Source of the DNA: Eretmocerus hayati
Lineage: Eukaryota; Arthropoda; Insecta; Hymenoptera; Aphelinidae
Reading direction: 5' to 3'
NCBI GenBank assembly: GCA_029851415.1
Contig: CM056742.1
Coordinates: 159,283,121-159,347,120 of the forward strand
Length of the DNA: 64,000 bases
Below the pieces are notes generated by a model. It ran no database searches. It was not told the DNA's origin and saw only the letters and a list, made by a program, of their open reading frames with translations. Positions 38,320-51,202 of this stretch are shown here, piece by piece (position 1 is the first letter of the stretch; the number at the start of each line of letters is the position of its first letter). The position numbers and the translations under genes were made by a program.

Positions 38320-40204
38320 AAAAAGTTTATAAGACGTTGTTAATTTTACATTACCTATTAGAACGGTCATTGGCATACCCAGTCCGAGTTTGTAAGTCAG
38401 ATCGAACAGGTATATGGTAAAACTTTTACAACATTTTGCGTGAAACTCGAAACTTTTACCCTCGCCATTTGAATTCCTCGTGGGATCAATTGTGGCATCA
38501 AAATGAGGAATATTAATCATAAAAGTTCCATGAAACTTCTTTCACTTATAACAAGCCCAGAATATACGCTAAGTGACGGGATCACCAGATATCTGATTTG
38601 ATTTGATTATATTACAAAAAAATTATGTAAAATTGCATGTCTTCGGGAAGTTCTGATGTAAATCCTGTAAGTATGATGAGTCATCCACGCGTGCATCAGT
38701 CGCCAAATAAAAATCCGTTATGTGTTCGAAAAAACCACATCTCAACGTATAATGAAATGAAGGAATAAAGTCCGTAATACCCGCGGGAGGGACTCCGTCG
38801 ATGATTGCGTAGGAATTTATGATCAAAAATGAATCAAAAAACAAAAATCTGAGTGCTATACAAACATTTTCAATATTCTGGAAAATCCATACGATTCTGA
38901 TCCATCGGTCCACGAAGTCACAAATATATGGTTCCGATTCGTTATCTCGATGGAAGAAAACGCCAGTTGATATTATTAATAAAAGTCGATCACCACTTTT
39001 ATCCAATAAGCCTGCGTCACCGCATTATGAGGTAACGAATAGCTCATGCATCTTATGCATTTTAAATGTATACGTAGCTATCATTTATATTTTCTTTTCA
39101 CGTAACGACTAGAATCAGAACTATAGCAAGGAAACTGCAAGTATTTAGTGTCTCAGTGTAAATCTTTAGAGCCTTTGATAGTTCATGGACCCTATATCTG
39201 AGTCGAAAATTAATGCCAATCGATTATATTCCGTGGACTCATCTCGATGACATAACACCTTTTCTTATAATAATCTATATCCTGTGCCCAATGAGATGAA
39301 TGATTCTTTAGCATGTTTCACGTATCCAACTCGCTCGGTATGAGAGCAAAATTCTTCTGTATTGGAATATAGAGCAGACGATTTAAAAATTAGACATTCC
39401 ATAGTTCTTTATTTTTGGAAATTTTGAACGACTTAGATTTATCACTTTTGTGTCCACAAAATCCATCAAGGTTTTTTCAGATCTTACTGGCAGCGCAGAA
39501 TTCAACTAAAATAATTACAAATTAATGAGCTGAAATATATTGGAATGAGAGTGCATGTATGCTTTGGAATAGGTATATATCCGATTTACATTCCGCAGAT
39601 TTCAACTTTGAATCTGGAATAATTCAAAATTATAATAACTTTGCTGCGTGCAAATGATTCGAACAACTCATTACGATTTATTGATAAAAAGTAACGCGAG
39701 CACGATTGATAAATCACGCATTAGGGAAATAATTCACCACCGAGAACTAATCGGCTATGAAAATGGTTAAAATGAGGAAGATATTATATTTTCTCATCTC
39801 TCAAGATCAAATGAACTCTTAAATCTCATATGAAATGGAACCAAAAACAGAATCTCCTCTTCCCTTATAATGACTGTACACAATGTATTATTTACAAGAC
39901 TGGATATCGACTTCCGTAAAGAACAACGGCCAGATTGCTTGCAGTAAGTAAAGCTTAATGAACGCAAAAATTCATAAACGGCGGTGTGCGTGGGAGTGAA
40001 CAAGTGTACGGGCAAGTGAACTTTTTGGCGCGCTGAGTCGAAGGTGGTCGCTCTCTTGATGGCCTTTACTCCACAAATCCTTTGTCCAAAGAGGAGCTGG
40101 CTCATACTCTCATTGTCCAGTTTGATCATAGAGAGTACCGCAATGCAGTACCTTGATACGGCAGTTGCAAGGATAGCCAGAATAAGCGATATATGCACGT
40201 GCAA
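38320..40204 (-). pseudogene. Possible degenerate receptor-like gene
   Basis: Several minus-strand segments look protein-derived but do not form a complete gene. 40204-39880 opens with a signal peptide (MHVHISLILAILATAV) and has a possible donor. 39405-39220 reads like a receptor amino-terminal domain (EYNRLALIFDSDIGS) but contains an in-frame TAA and then loses frame. 39030-38640 continues with DRLLLIISTG and IENVCIALRF after an acceptor. 38520-38340 contains KCCKSFTIYLFDLTYKLGL, which resembles the S1 start of NMDA-type receptors (KCCKGFCIDIL). I read this as an iGluR/IR-superfamily relic. The link between the pieces is inference and the assignment is weak. Confidence 0.25.
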
Positions 40205-41511
40205 GCTGAGCTGATTGGAGTGAACTCATTCGAGATCAAGTTTCACTGATGCAGATGCTGGAAATGCAATCGGCTGGCTTTTACGTTCGTTACATTTTGA
40301 ATGCAGATATTTATGAATCGTCAGCAAATTGATTATCACAATATGATAAACAATAATCAGATGAATCAGATTGATTCGAGCAAGAAATTTTAATTTTTTC
40401 CCTCAAAATTTGAAACGGCTCAAGGCACTGACTTTGAGGGAAAATTCTATTTTGGACTAGGCTTGCAACATCTGTTTAATATAGCGAATATTGTACTTGA
40501 TGATACAATTGAGCTAATAGCACATCAAAAAACTAATATCTGGCAGCTTCAATGTAGATGATACTCGTGACAAAATCAAATTTATAAGTTAAGTTTGAGG
40601 ATTTTAAGTCATTGACCTTCGAGTGAATATACTTTGCAGAGACCCATTGCGTTTCCGAGTCACACTTTGTAATAACACTGTCAATGCTGTAAGGTAAGTT
40701 AAATGCCAAATGTTGGAAACTTGCTGTAATTGCTAAATTTTTAAGCTTTCAGGTTCTATGGCTTCATGAATCTCATCTTTTGACACAATCCCAAGACCCG
40801 CGTTTGAAACTTGCAAAATTCCCTTCGACAGTAGTAACAGACCGGGACTGTTCAGACGCGTTTGAGTAAAGTATGAACTAATCTGGACCGAGAACAATGC
40901 CCAAAATCATATTCTTTAGACACTCCCAGCATTCAAGTTAGTACTACCGCTCATGTAATGAGTAATTTAAAACAATTGTAAATCAGGTACTCTGTCAAAC
41001 CAAATTTTAAATAATATCAATAATTGCCGAGAAAATAAATTAAAATCAACCATCAGGCCCCTATCGAGGTGAGTGTCTCTGTAGCAGATCTTGGATTGTT
41101 CCTAAAATACCTTCGAACTCTCTCTCTCTTTCTATTTCGAGATCAAACTTCAGAATACTCTTTGTGGAGGAAGCGAAGAATGAATTCCAAATTTATTTCT
41201 ATACTCGCTTATTCTGTACCTCATTTGAGTCATTCATCTTCACAACCCCTTACTTACTTCCCGGAGTTCCCGGTGCTGAACATCTCGTTCTTCTACACGT
41301 TTTGAACTTGACACGTCCTCTTATGTTTCAAAAGATATTATTCATGAATCGGCATGCATTGGAGGACTAATTTTATTTCTCTATCAATCTCAAATTTGAC
41401 ATCGATTTATTGAGAAATTAACGATCAAGTTTGATCGTGGAGGTCTTAATTAATGAAAAAATTGCATATGACAGACATCGAGAGAAAAAAGTCGCCTGGA
41501 CCCAGATTTGG

Positions 41512-41825
41512 ACTGGGGGGCCCCCCAGTTGAATATTCGATGTCTAATCAGACCAGGTCTTTAGAACACCAATCCTAGGACAGCTGTCCAAAACTTTTTC
41601 ACGGTTTTGTGCTACCTGGGATATGGAGAATCTAGAGTAACTTCGTCAAATGGGCCTTTTGTCCAAGCTACAGCGAAAAATACCAACATTGCTAGTATGT
41701 GTGTGTGTATCTCTCTTTTTCAACGTGGGCCTATAGAGTTACTCTAATAGATTCTCCATATTCCAGGTAGTACAAAACCGTGAAAAAATTTTGGGCAAGA
41801 TTGGTGATCCGGACACCTGGCCCTC
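41512..41825. repeat. Fold-back repeat with GC-rich palindrome
   Basis: ACTGGGGGGCCCCCCAGT (41512-41529) is a perfect 18-base palindrome. Next to it, about 41560-41648 and 41733-41822 are imperfect inverse complements (GTGAAAAA, GGTTTTG, ACCTGG, TATGGAGAATCTA, AGTAACT shared), with a loop of about 85 bases. It is a small fold-back or MITE-type repeat. Confidence 0.7.
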
Positions 41826-44800
41826 CCCTTGTTAGTATCGTAATGTTATATTTGAAAAACTCAGCTTCACTATGAAGTTATTCAGTCGTAAATAATGTTC
41901 ACACCCGCCAAGTCCAAAAACTATCTATTATTATTTTTGGCACAATCTCTTTGCACTTTTCAAAATCTCAAGACATAAGCAGGAAAATTTCACTTCACTC
42001 AATCTCAATGAATGTGTCATTTTTCAATCAAATATATACCATTTTGGTCAGTGTTCAAAATTTCCTGTTTCAGGATTATTAAATTTGAATTTTGGGCAAA
42101 TTTTTCACAAAACAGAAGCCTTGACAGAAGCTCATAAGTCGAATCTGGATGATGAATGTTCTCCACTCCACTCCTCTCGTTCCATCTCATCATCTCATCA
42201 TGGTTTCCTCGCGCTTTGGAAATTGATTACATCTGGGAAAAACCTTTGGAAAAATCTCGCAAAATTAACCACTAGCGATTCATCTCAGATCCTCAGATGG
42301 TATCCTGGTATCACACAGTCGTGCATAAAAATTCGACCTATAAATGGACGGGTCCAAATCAGAACGATTTGTCCATTTCAGATTTTTACAAAACTGCTTT
42401 GGTATTTATTAAAGGCTGTTTTTATCGGTTATCACTGCGAACAGAAAGATCCCAATGATGTCATTTCTAGTGAATGAACCCATTCGCATGATGTAAAAGT
42501 AATTCCTTCCGAAGAGTCATCTGCATGGATGGAATAAGCACCATACAAATTACCAAAGCAATTTTTCAAAAATTTGAACTGAAACGAATACCTACCTCTC
42601 TATGGTCGGGAACTGCCCAAATCTTAGATTATAGATAAGAGACAAAATAGCTGCTGGACTGCATGATTGCGAGTACAAAATTAAGAAACGTAAACTAATT
42701 TGTGCTCATTTGTGTGATTTCAATACAACGCCATCCGTATGTTTAGACCGTCGTCGTAGAAGCTTCCTTAGCGTGAGATGCTGATCCTGAAAAGTCATTC
42801 GGAACTAGACGACTAGAAGTATTGGCATTTTTCGAGTGATTCCAAATCCATGATAGAATTTTTGTAGATTTTCGCGGTCTAGAAGTTTGGCTGGTAGGAC
42901 TTCATCTTTATTCACAATCCCGACTTTATCTCATTCGTTCAACTTCTTACTTATGGAATTATAGGGCCTTTGACATAATTTGAAGACCGAGCTTATTTTT
43001 TCGACGAAATTTGATTTTTTAAACACTTAGTGCGCATACTTTTTGTATCAAACCGTTCTAGCTCACTTCCCTGAACTCCAAGTTATATATGTATATCGAT
43101 AGCCTCAAGTTTATGATTCACAATAGTTTGAGATTTCTATCCATAAGCTAAGTCACGTTCATAGATTGACAGCACACAGGCTGTCAAAACAAATCGCAAT
43201 AATTATCATAGGTTCATTTCGAGAGTTTTGAAATTAGTTCCAATAAATACGAATACAGCAAGGAACTTGCGAGTTTGATGGGCACGCTGCTTTTATCTTC
43301 GTCGGACTATTGTTTATCACGCAGAATTTAATATAATGATAACTAATAATAAATCATAAAGATATTATCTGAAAACCGCAACCGAGACCTTGCGGATGAG
43401 AGCGTTACAGTTTTTATCAGGAAGTATATTATCTGACAAAATGTCATCACTATTTCTTTCCAAAAAATGCTGTTCAAAGTATCGTTCGAAGAATTCTCAA
43501 TGATTATTTTACAAGCTTAGTGTTCAAAGTATTCTTAATCATTATTTTGAATTGTTATGAATCTATTGATGAAGTATTTTGAAATTTGAAGTACTTTTAA
43601 TGATTATGATCGAATTCAAGTCGATCAAATTGTATATCGCTCGCCCAATCCACAAAAACAACATCTTCTAATTGATTCTAATAGTATCGAATGCTGGAAA
43701 ACTTTTTTACACACGAGATGCGTGTAATAATGTGTTTTTGTAGAAAATTACCATGCATGATCATGATCAAACACCTATAGATCATGCTTCAGTGGCAAAT
43801 TTCCGAAAGCCGATCAACATCAGAGGGTACTTAAGTATCTATTGTTTCAAAAAAGCGATTATCCGCGAAATTCGATAATTTGACTTTGTTTTACAATCTT
43901 TGTAAGTATCTTTTGCGCTGTGACGTTTTATTCGCACGGATGTGAATGGACGCGACAACTTTTCATTGACTCGAGAAAGTCGAGAATGAATGGACATTAT
44001 AACGCATACATGTGAACTTGGCCTATTATGAACAACCCCTGACTGCCCTGACTCCAGGATGACATCAGACTAGAATTGCCACACTGATACACACATAAGT
44101 TTCAGTTTTCCAATTGCATTCAGATTGGAATAAACAATAAAATAGTAATTAGAGTAGAGAAATGTGATTCGATTCGAATGAAGTTTCCATGACTCATACT
44201 CGGATCTTCGGTAAATAATTGCCCGATATTCATCGTGTCACAGTGCTCTATACCTTAGCTAGTGTGGAGGCTTCAGAGGATGCATCTGATGTGAGAGCAA
44301 TGTAAAAGCTTATCTCTAATGTTGCAAATGTATAGATAACACTCCGTGTGCAGGAAATCGTCCAATTATAGAGTATTTATCTGTATTGTTTCGCAGTCTC
44401 TTGTGTTTTGCAAATGACTAATTTGGAAACTTGAGTGAACAATATGTTCAAGTACACGAGTTCTTAGGTATCTTTACTAACGCTAGGTTATTTCATTTTA
44501 ATCATTTGCCTACCTCTTGCTCGATAAAGAAATGATGCATACCAAATTATCCCTCCAAAACTAGTGAATATTTTCATGTGCCAATGACGAAATATGATTC
44601 ATTTGGTGATCTGCATGAGCAAATCACTAAGTATTTTTTTTACAACTTGCATTTGTTGTTGAATTGCATGGAGCATCATGGTTTGACGCTTAGGTGTGGC
44701 TAATGCCTCTTACTCATAGCTAGAGTTTATCCTTAGAGAGAGATTACTTACATAGATTCTTGAATTGAGCACATTTAGAGAAAACTACCTTTTTCTTTAC

Positions 44801-45264
44801 CGTTTCTAGGAGCCAACCAACAGGGCGATAGCAATCAAAATAATAGAAAAAGTACATCTTGAGAAGCTAAGGAGTTTTGGATGTTGAAAGATCTGCAATA
44901 TTCGTAGGTAATGCAGTCTTTTCCACGTCTTCTTTCCTTTAAAGAATATGTTGAATACCATTGGTACATTTCCTTTCAGCTTACAAGAGATTGCACAAGG
45001 AGAAGAGGTGCTTTTATCAAACCATGGATAGGAGAGCGCTGTCACCTATAGTTTAATTTTGGTAAAATTTCTAATTTCACTAATTCAACATGTGGCACAG
45101 GAGTTGTAGCTCTGCTAACCAACAATAAGTTACTATAGTCCTCGTTTTTCAATACATTGATGATGAAGATGGGGATGGCAGGTTCACCAAAGTTTCGACT
45201 TGGCTCTTAGATGTAAGGTAGATTTACTTTTTTTATTGAGATCTTACAGTACTATCTAGTAGCA

Positions 45265-48099
45265 ATGGCGGAATTTGTCAGAGGAGGGCCAAGTGTATCC
45301 CTGCACTCGCAGATGGATAAAAATAAGAAAAATGACTCCCCCAGTACGGAGAGTGAAGATAATGGGACTTTAGAACCCATACCAATTGATGCTGACTTTG
45401 ATCCATTCCTTGAAGGCATACCTGATGATACACATGACCAGGATGAGACAGATCAACCAAATAATAGCGATTTCACAGCTCCATCTGAGAATCAGTGGTA
45501 CCATGGTAGGCTGGATAGATTCACTGCTGAAGAACGATTGTGGGATGCAAGTAAAATTGGCAGTTATTTGATCAGGGAAAGTGATCGCAAACCCGGGAGC
45601 TATGTATTGTCTTACTATGGGCGAACAGGAATCAATCATTTCCGAATTACAGCTGTCTGTGGAGACTATTACATTGGCGGGCGTCAGTTCAACAGTCTGA
45701 TGGATCTGGTTGCTTATTACACTCACTGTTCTGACTTGCTGAAGAGGGAAAGGCTTTTGCATCCCATTCCACCCCCAGAGCCAGTGAATGATAAAAAACG
45801 CATAGTCGCTATTTTACCATATACAAAGATGCCTGATACTGATGAACTCAGTTTTCAGAAAGGTGATATATTTTTTGTTCACAATGACATGGGTGATGGT
45901 TGGCTATGGGTGACTGCCCATAGAACTGGAGAGCAAGGTCTCATATTTCGAGAATTAGTTGAAGATCTTGATGATTCTATTGACCCAAACACGGTCTTCT
46001 CATGGTTCCACCCAAATGTAACGAAAAGTGAGGCTGTTGATATGCTGGTCAAGGCAGGTCCAGGAAGCTTCTTGGTCAGACCATCTGATAACAGCCCTGG
46101 AGACTATTCACTTTTCTTCCATATTAATAATCAAATACAAAGATTCAGGATTGAGAAAAAGGGTGTTCGATATCTCATGGGTGGAAGAACATTTGAATGT
46201 TTAGATGCTGTGATCAACAGATACCGGAAAGAACAAATTGTTGAAGGTCATACTTTGATTCAAGCTCTTGTCACAGAATCAAGTGATCCATCAAGGTTGA
46301 ATAGAGAAGTTCAACAAGCTGAAAAAATTTATGCTACTCTACGAGAATGCCGTGAACAGTCAGGAGCGAAAAAAATCAAAGGAATCAAAATGCAAGGCTA
46401 TCTAGAGAAGAAGTCGGAGAAAAACAAGAAATGGAAAACTTTATATTTTGTTCTACTTGTAGATGGCAATGACACACACTTGTATCTATATGATAATCCA
46501 AAGAGAACCAAGCCAAAAGGTCTTATTGACTTGAGTTGTGCTTATCTGTACCAGGTGCATGAAAGTGTTTTTGATAGGCCTAACTGTTTTCAATTAGTTG
46601 AGCGAGCCTTACCGTGTCTATCCACAGTTACCTATCTATCAGCCACAGATTCTGAAACAGCCATGGAATGGATTAATGCACTAAAAACTTTATGTGTTTC
46701 TCAATTGACAAGGGCGCCGAAAGTAGCTCGACTTCGTGAACTACGATCGTTACAATTGCACATTTTGGACGCACACAGATTGCCATATAAGTTGGTGCCA
46801 AGCCCTTTTATAGTCGTATCTTTGAATAATGTGAAAATAGCTCGTACAAAAGTGAAGAATGGGCTACATCCGATCTGGGATGAAGATTTTGTTTTCGAAG
46901 ATTTACCACCAGATGTAGTATCATTCTGTTTGACCTTATACAATAAGGGTAAACGCAGCAAAGATACTGAAGTGGCAGAGTTTACAGTTGAACTGGCATC
47001 TCTTGCTAATGGAGAAGAAATAGATAGTTGGTATTCTTTTGCGGGTGTTCCTCCAATGGGTGAGTGGGGTGCTCTCCGTTTACGACTGAGATACCGGCAT
47101 GATCTCGCTATGCCACCTGAAGAGTACAGCCCTCTCCAACAGTTACTATTAGACCCTGAATTGCAAGTTGTCAAAGCATTAGCAGACGTTTGTCATCTTG
47201 ATAGAGTTCCCTTAGCAACTAGCTTACTAAGAATTTTCAGACACGAGGAAAGAGTCACGGATCTTTTAAGATCTTTGAATCAGAATGAGGTTGACAAGGA
47301 AGATGATACACCTACTCTATTCAGAGCAGCTAGTTTGACAACCACTTTGATGGATTTGTTCATGAAATCTGAGTGCACTTCATTCTTGAAATCTGCTCTT
47401 CAAGACACCATTTTAAAGCTGATTGACACCAAACAGAGTTGTGAATTGAATCCTTCCAAAATGGATTCACCAGAAGATGCTTGTAGCAATGCAGAATTTT
47501 TATTACTAGTATTGGACGAAGTAACTTTGAGCATCTTCACTAGTCATGAGATGTGCCCAAAAAGTTTACGATATATTTGTCATTGTTTACAACGTTCCGT
47601 AGTCTCAAAGTGGCCACATGAGAGATTAGTCAGAACAAGAGTAGTCAGTGGATTTATTTTTTTACGTTTACTTTGCCCTGCATTATTGAATCCAAAATCA
47701 TTTAATCTCATAGCAGAATCCCCGTCTCCTGGAGCGACGAGATCTTTAGTTATGGTCGCTAAATGCTTGCAAAATCTAGCTAATCTCGTTGAATTTGGTG
47801 GAAAAGAGCCATACATGGAAGTTGTAAATCCATTTATTCTGAAAAACAAGGAGAGAATGGTAGTGTTTTTGGATCAACTGTCTAATATCCCTGACAAACC
47901 TGATCCAGAGAGTTTGAATGTCAGGGACGTATGCATAAATACTGTAGCAAAAGATCTAGCAACCCTACACCACATCTGTGAGTCTCATCTGAAAGAGCTG
48001 CAAATATTGTCAAAGCCACAACCTACTATTAAGCAACTTGTCACAGTAACTGAAATGCTGAGCAAACACAAGCAAAAGTATAAGGAAATGTTACAGTAA
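45265..48099 (+). CDS. RASA1: p120 Ras GTPase-activating protein (RASA1/vap type), single exon
   Basis: One uninterrupted frame of 944 residues. RasGAP switches Ras off by speeding GTP hydrolysis and is recruited to phosphotyrosines on receptors. Domains in order: acidic N-terminus 1-76; N-terminal SH2 about 78-170 (WYHGRLDR, GSYLIRES); SH3 about 178-235; second SH2 about 246-340 (GSFLVRPSD); PH about 374-477; C2 about 490-610; RasGAP about 625-935. The arginine finger is R687 in TLFRAASL (human R789 in TLFRATTL), and the FLR..CPA motif is FLRLLCPALLNP. The length is close to the family's usual size, and all domains are intact. An acceptor-like ATCTTACAG lies 16 bases before the ATG, so an intron in the 5' leader is possible. 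The absence of any coding intron is unusual among these neighbours. Confidence 0.96.
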   Translation: MAEFVRGGPSVSLHSQMDKNKKNDSPSTESEDNGTLEPIPIDADFDPFLEGIPDDTHDQDETDQPNNSDFTAPSENQWYHGRLDRFTAEERLWDASKIGSYLIRESDRKPGSYVLSYYGRTGINHFRITAVCGDYYIGGRQFNSLMDLVAYYTHCSDLLKRERLLHPIPPPEPVNDKKRIVAILPYTKMPDTDELSFQKGDIFFVHNDMGDGWLWVTAHRTGEQGLIFRELVEDLDDSIDPNTVFSWFHPNVTKSEAVDMLVKAGPGSFLVRPSDNSPGDYSLFFHINNQIQRFRIEKKGVRYLMGGRTFECLDAVINRYRKEQIVEGHTLIQALVTESSDPSRLNREVQQAEKIYATLRECREQSGAKKIKGIKMQGYLEKKSEKNKKWKTLYFVLLVDGNDTHLYLYDNPKRTKPKGLIDLSCAYLYQVHESVFDRPNCFQLVERALPCLSTVTYLSATDSETAMEWINALKTLCVSQLTRAPKVARLRELRSLQLHILDAHRLPYKLVPSPFIVVSLNNVKIARTKVKNGLHPIWDEDFVFEDLPPDVVSFCLTLYNKGKRSKDTEVAEFTVELASLANGEEIDSWYSFAGVPPMGEWGALRLRLRYRHDLAMPPEEYSPLQQLLLDPELQVVKALADVCHLDRVPLATSLLRIFRHEERVTDLLRSLNQNEVDKEDDTPTLFRAASLTTTLMDLFMKSECTSFLKSALQDTILKLIDTKQSCELNPSKMDSPEDACSNAEFLLLVLDEVTLSIFTSHEMCPKSLRYICHCLQRSVVSKWPHERLVRTRVVSGFIFLRLLCPALLNPKSFNLIAESPSPGATRSLVMVAKCLQNLANLVEFGGKEPYMEVVNPFILKNKERMVVFLDQLSNIPDKPDPESLNVRDVCINTVAKDLATLHHICESHLKELQILSKPQPTIKQLVTVTEMLSKHKQKYKEMLQ

Positions 48100-50864
48100 G
48101 ATTAATGAGAAGAGAGAAGATTGATATTAAACCGTTATTAACTTCTGAGAAATCTCGAAAACCGTGAATTTTAGAAAATTTTAAGACTGATTAATACTCA
48201 AAGTCTCATGACTTTCAAATTAAAATTTGGCGAAACAAGTTTTTTTATACTCCAAATTTTTAAAAATTCAAGTGATAACATATTTGCCAATTATATGAGT
48301 TAATCAATATCTACCTAAGCGCTCAAGTTTATGAAGCACAAATCGAAAATACCGCAACGAAACTAAGTCTTCGTTTTTTCCGAAGTATAAAAAATTCTTA
48401 AAGATGAGTTGAATGAGGAGCTTCTTTGTTTTCTCCTTACTGATTTTATCATTTTCTTTTTAATTGATTCAATCTTTCAATATTTTTTGTCCATAATTCG
48501 CATTTGCTTATTTCTTGAAAACTAGCTGCCTGTGGACGACCTAATGAATGATTTTCTTTTGACTATAGATTCAGATATTAGTAAAAGAAAGATATTAATC
48601 CAGTAGTGCCCATTCTTCTTGTATGAATGAAGATTGAACACAATCAGTGTTTCTTAAGAAAAAATAATTCGATACAAGTTGCTAAACTTATTAATATTCA
48701 TAGTATTTTATGACTGAAGAACTGCTTCCATTTAGTATCGATTCAAGGTGCAATACTTGTCTTGTGGCCAATTAATGCAGGGTTTATATTCCTTCCCTGT
48801 TTCAACACGTTCAATTAGCTGTGAAGTCGGAGTTGGAGAGTTCAAAAAATCTGCCACAGTCATATACCAGACTAACTTCGATCATGATCGGCTTAGTCGA
48901 TTCTATTCCATGTCGTGTTTCGACTATTATATACTTACGTTCTAGAAACGCGTGACTCCCGTGATCGCAAATTCTTTTTCATCGCTTATCAACAAAAATA
49001 TTCAATATGGAAAATAAGAATCATTCCCTCTTGGCTCGCGAGTACATCCAGAGTTACAAAATAGTACTCGTAAATCTTCTTGCTCAAAATACTAACAATG
49101 GTGTTATTAACGTCATTAACAAAATAGTAACGTGGTTCAGGAGATCGTATTGAACTCTTTTTATAACTTTGTCTGTTAGCATTCTAGAGAATCGCGCATT
49201 GTATTTCATAAATGTCATCAATTGGGTATCGGAATCGAGATGGGTACAACATCATCTCGGTGCTCTTCGTGATTAAGTTACATGCCAAATTTCCTCGACC
49301 CTGATTAGCTTTTTTTGCTACAGGGTTTGGATTTACACGGACTTTTTTCATTACATTTGTACAAAATAGTCTGGTCGGAATTTTCCGAAAAATACAAGAT
49401 TAATTTTACTACGCCAATACATATAAGTATATTACGTCAGGTAATCATGAAATAAAAAATCCGTTATTCTTTTAATATAATCTGAAAACGCTATGCGATG
49501 AAGCACTCGATTGGTTCCGATAAAATTGCTAAACCAAAGTGCGTTCGAGCCATCTCGAAAGTAGAAAAGCATTTACGCGATTATTATAGAAAACTGTAGA
49601 AAGATAGATGGCATCGAAAATGTAATCATGTATCTCAATCATTTGTATGATTTTCTTACCTCCATAATTTATGGTGTGACGTTGATTATTTAAAATAGAA
49701 ACTGATACTGATTTTCCAACTGTTTGAGAGAGATTATAGCGCGCTATGAGTTTTCTAATTGTAAATCAATATTTTATTTGATATAAAATATTATGACTTG
49801 ATTTATAGATACATTTTGTAAATTAGTTACTAAATAAACTAATATAATATCATGACTGTAAAATAGCATTTCATGATTTGAGACCTTTTTAACTCTGCTC
49901 TGCAGGTAGTTACTGTTGTTAGACTTGAAATACGTTCTATGAAAATTTCAGAACTCTAAAGATTAGAATTGAAACCCAATATTTCCTTACTTGTTAAAAA
50001 TCATTTATTCTTACAGGCGCATCGCAGTTCTTGTGAAATGATAGCGTAAATGAGCTATTGGAAAAAATTTTTGCATCAAGGCGGAAGCTTTTTCAGTTTT
50101 GAATTGCGGAACAAATAGGTCGAGATTTTTTTATAGGGTGATTTCAGTAATGCATCTCAACACATTGAAGATCCCAAATGTCCAGCATGTATAGTGGACA
50201 TTCTTATCTACAGAGGATTTTCGCGACACTCGCGCTATAAAGCAATCGTTTTTGCAGATGGAGGCTCGTCTCCCATCTAGCTATTTTAATTAAGTGTTGA
50301 TTGTGTTATCCAATCAATATGGGGGTTTTTGTTTTACGCAATGAACTCGTTTCCTGCACAAAGTGCCACGTGCTTAGTTAAAGGCGAAAAAAACCGCGAT
50401 CAAAAAAGCATTGATTCTATTTTGGAATCTAATTCATTATTTTCCACAAATAAAATATAGAGGAAATTAATCTATGATCAACAAATTACGTATCTAAACT
50501 CAATTTCATTCGAAGTTGAATGGTTCCCACAGATGAGATTATTTGAACATATTATTCAAAACCACATGTCTATTTTATACGTCGCTTGAAATCGTTATGT
50601 CTCAATAATATCTAATATTATATGATAACTTTTGATATCATAGGTTGTCGCGACGTTTTTGCTCAAAAACTTGCAGCTACTTTTTATGGGTTCATCTGCA
50701 ACTCTTCAGACTCAAAAAAAAAGTCACTTGGTGGATGAATCGAAAATATTTTTGGAAGGAAAAAAATCTCCTAAAGCGGCAAAAGTCGAGTAAGGTGGGG
50801 GGCTATACGTTATGAATATATATAGTGTACGCGAGCTGATGCGCGTGCACGCCGCGTATACCGT
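48100..50864. other. Intergenic region between RasGAP and malectin
   Basis: AT-rich DNA holding the RasGAP 3' untranslated region and then featureless spacer. I see no exon, RNA gene or clear repeat. Confidence 0.6.
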
Positions 50865-50865
50865 G

Positions 50866-50873
50866 TATATAAG
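50866..50873 (+). promoter_or_regulatory. Possible TATA box of malectin
   Basis: TATATAAG in a short CpG-rich patch about 335 bases before the malectin ATG. The predicted start near 50897 would give a leader of about 300 bases. Confidence 0.4.
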
Positions 50874-51202
50874 TACGGCTCACCGACACGTCAACGGGAA
50901 AGATAACGTCAATGCCCCGCTTCGGCCTCTTTCGTGTTTTTCCAACTCACCTGCAGCTTTCCAGATCACTTTGTCTGACTATTTCTAGCTTTATGCACTT
51001 ACTAGCCCACCGTCCTTGACATTCACATCTTCATCATTGACTAGTTATTTCATAATTTTGGAGAAATTGAAGCGTACAACCTGAATAACCTCGGACAAGC
51101 TCCTATACGATGATCGATATCAACACGAGGTTTGAGTGCCACGACCTGGTTTGGAACACATGCTCAGCCACCTGCTGATCCTCGATACCGTCGCCGAGGC
51201 AA

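Larger units (their letters stand above)
37500..45264. other. Gene-poor region between Hsc70-4 and RasGAP
   Basis: About 7.7 kb, mostly AT-rich. It holds a possible receptor relic (38.2-40.2 kb, minus) and a fold-back repeat (41.5-41.8 kb), listed separately. Other open frames, including one of about 206 codons on the minus strand at 37505-38125 that overlaps the Hsc70-4 promoter, have no recognisable motifs. I see no further gene between 41.9 and 45.2 kb. Confidence 0.5.

Noticed and set aside
33150..40380. GATTCGAAC-like words resembling tRNA B boxes (33155, 39656, 40372)
   Set aside because: No A box at the right distance and no cloverleaf could be formed.
42085..42477. 130-codon plus-strand frame
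   Set aside because: No motif, start context or splice partners; AT-rich spacer.
46701..47174. 157-codon minus-strand frame within RasGAP
   Set aside because: Antisense shadow of the C2/GAP coding region.
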